This document shows, one piece after another, positions 6,172-7,440 of a DNA stretch of 7,440 nucleotides. Position numbers and translations under genes: made by a program. Numbering within the stretch: position 1 is the stretch's first letter; every line of letters begins with the position of its first letter. The DNA comes from Acidobacteriaceae bacterium (GTDB lineage: Bacteria; Acidobacteriota; Terriglobia; Terriglobales; Acidobacteriaceae): contig PKYX01000476.1 of the NCBI GenBank assembly GCA_003132825.1, positions 1,188 through 8,627 on the forward strand. Reading direction: 5' to 3'. The notes beneath the pieces were generated by a model. That model saw only the letters and a list, made by a program, of their open reading frames with translations, did not search any database and was not told where the DNA came from.

Positions 6172-7440
6172 CTAAATCAGTCCCCGTTCACGCAACACGG
6201 CGTCCACGTCGGCTTTGCCCGTCGGTAGATCCACCCTGGGAATCGTTGCGCCGGCGGCGATCAGTAACCTTGCGACCTCAGCATAGTTGCCGGTGCCTTC
6301 GTTACAGTTGTGGACACCGTGTCCGAACCATCCTGGGGGCGTCCCTTGGAACTGCTGGTCCTCAATGGTCATGGAAGCGCCACGTTCGAGGAGCAGCTGC
6401 ACCAGATCGGCATAGCCTTTCCAACACGCCCAGTGCAGAGCCGTGGCCCCCATCTCTCCACGAGCGTCGACGGGAACCCCGGCTGCTAGGAGCGCCCGCA
6501 CGGCGGAGGTGCGGCGGCTCATCGTTAGATCGGGCAACAAGCGCTCGTTGCCAGGCGCCGCGGCGATGTCGGGGCGTGCGTGGAGCAGGCGATCAAATTC
6601 CTCAGGCTTTGCATTTGCGCAGGCCCCGATAAACTGATCGAGCGCAGAAAGGCTGGTTTTCGCTCCACGCCCCTCTAGTAATTTCGCGACCTCCGTCTGG
6701 CCGCTCAGGACCGCCACCGCATAGGCCGTGCGGCCGTCCTCTCGTTGCGCGTTCAGGTCCGCGCCGCGATCGAGCAGAGCAGCAATCGATGCTGCTCCGC
6801 GCCCGCGCCAGACGGCCCAGTGGAGGGCGGTCTCGCCGCGATGATTTGTCTCGTTCGGATTGGCGCCTGCCGCCAACAGAAGTTGCAGACCTTCGATATC
6901 CTCACGATCAAGCATGTGTTTGAGAGCATTTGTGCCGGCGGGCGTCGCGCCGTGGCGAAGCAACAGCCTCATGCATCCCAGATCGCAATGTTCGGTCGAA
7001 TGATAGAGTGATTCGGAATCGTTAGGATTCGCTCCCGCCTCGAGCAGACTCAAAGCCAGCGCAGGATTGTTGTTGAGGCCGGTTGCACCATACAGGCAGG
7101 ACAGCGGATTGCTGGGCAATTCCTCGGAAGCCAACATGGCGTTGGGATCGGCGCCCTGGCGCAAAAGGATTCTCGCAGTTTCGGCCAAGTCCCCGGCCCG
7201 GCTTGACCGGCGATTCGCGTAGCGGGAAAAGCAGACGTAAAGAAGAGGTGCACAATTTCGGGGGCCGCCCTTCTCATTCACGATCGTCGGCAGTTCCGTC
7301 AATGCACGCTCTACGCGATTCCGGTCCCCCAGCACGAGGGCCGCATAGAACCCTGCATCGCTGATCTTCGGGTGCGCGGCTAAGATCGCTTCCGCACCTT
7401 GCCAGTCCGATACCGCCGTGTCGACGAACCTTTCCGCCAG
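6172..7440 (-). CDS. Ankyrin-repeat protein, N-terminus beyond right edge
   Basis: Reading leftward from base 7440 to the TAG at 6174-6172, 422 residues are visible. The frame is open to the right edge, so the true start is outside the window. A GTG at 7335 is an internal codon, because the sequence before it (LAERFVDTAVSDWQGAEAILAAHPKISDAGFYAAL) continues the same helix-repeat character. Ankyrin units recur throughout, for example LLRQGADPNA, LLEAGANPND and TALHWAVWRGRGAASIAALLDRGADLNAQ (residues 204-232 of the visible part), a near copy TALHWACWKGYADLVQLLLERGAS (333-356), and a last unit with GTPPGWFGHG (366-375) and LLIAAGATIP. Some units are degenerate and spaced by less regular helices. 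No signal peptide or enzymatic domain is seen in this part. Ankyrin arrays are protein-binding scaffolds; partner and role are unknown. It is convergent with the lipoprotein gene and shows no functional tie to it. Confidence 0.88.
   Translation of the reverse strand: MAERFVDTAVSDWQGAEAILAAHPKISDAGFYAALVLGDRNRVERALTELPTIVNEKGGPRNCAPLLYVCFSRYANRRSSRAGDLAETARILLRQGADPNAMLASEELPSNPLSCLYGATGLNNNPALALSLLEAGANPNDSESLYHSTEHCDLGCMRLLLRHGATPAGTNALKHMLDREDIEGLQLLLAAGANPNETNHRGETALHWAVWRGRGAASIAALLDRGADLNAQREDGRTAYAVAVLSGQTEVAKLLEGRGAKTSLSALDQFIGACANAKPEEFDRLLHARPDIAAAPGNERLLPDLTMSRRTSAVRALLAAGVPVDARGEMGATALHWACWKGYADLVQLLLERGASMTIEDQQFQGTPPGWFGHGVHNCNEGTGNYAEVARLLIAAGATIPRVDLPTGKADVDAVLRERGLI

Noticed and set aside
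7333..7335. GTG at 7335 as start of the ankyrin gene
   Set aside because: The frame continues without a stop to 7440 and encodes plausible repeat-like helices, so the gene is more likely cut by the window edge.
1..7440. tRNA, rRNA, CRISPR array, insertion sequence or transposase
   Set aside because: I saw no spaced direct repeats, no terminal inverted repeats with transposase motifs and no tRNA-like cloverleaf. The window is taken up by the seven genes and two short gaps.

Overview
The window is about 60% GC by eye, almost fully coding, and bacterial. The gene set suggests a free-living soil-type bacterium: an NMT1/TauB-class importer, several hydrolases, a GlcD-like flavoprotein and a bacterial ankyrin-repeat protein. 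Acidobacteriota is my best guess, but it rests on overall style and I cannot prove it from the sequence.

Layout: from 4928 down to 1, five genes run leftward on the minus strand as one tight unit. In order of transcription they are a GuaD/TadA-like zinc deaminase (4928-4386), a GlcD-type FAD-linked oxidase (4375-2996), a creatininase-family metal amidohydrolase (2999-2205), a CocE/NonD-type serine hydrolase (2208-493), and the ATPase of a nitrate/taurine/thiamine-precursor type ABC importer (496-1, cut by the left edge). The first junction is a 10-bp gap. The next three are identical 4-bp ATGA overlaps. A 132-bp AT-rich gap with a short perfect palindrome separates this unit from a divergent plus-strand gene (5061-6068) for a lipoprotein substrate-binding protein of the NMT1/THI5 family. 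No permease is visible; it probably follows the ATPase beyond base 1.

After a 103-bp convergent gap holding a 7-bp-stem hairpin, a minus-strand ankyrin-repeat protein (6172 to beyond 7440, N-terminus missing) fills the rest. It shows no link to the transport/catabolic cluster.

Reading of the cluster (inference): a small nitrogen-containing compound, perhaps a pyrimidine, purine or other heterocycle, is captured by the lipoprotein and imported by the ABC system. In the cytoplasm it is then deaminated, oxidised and hydrolysed at amide or ester bonds by the four co-transcribed enzymes. Each family is recognisable, but I know of no characterised pathway with exactly this set, and the substrate is unknown. 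This is the part of the window most worth a second look.
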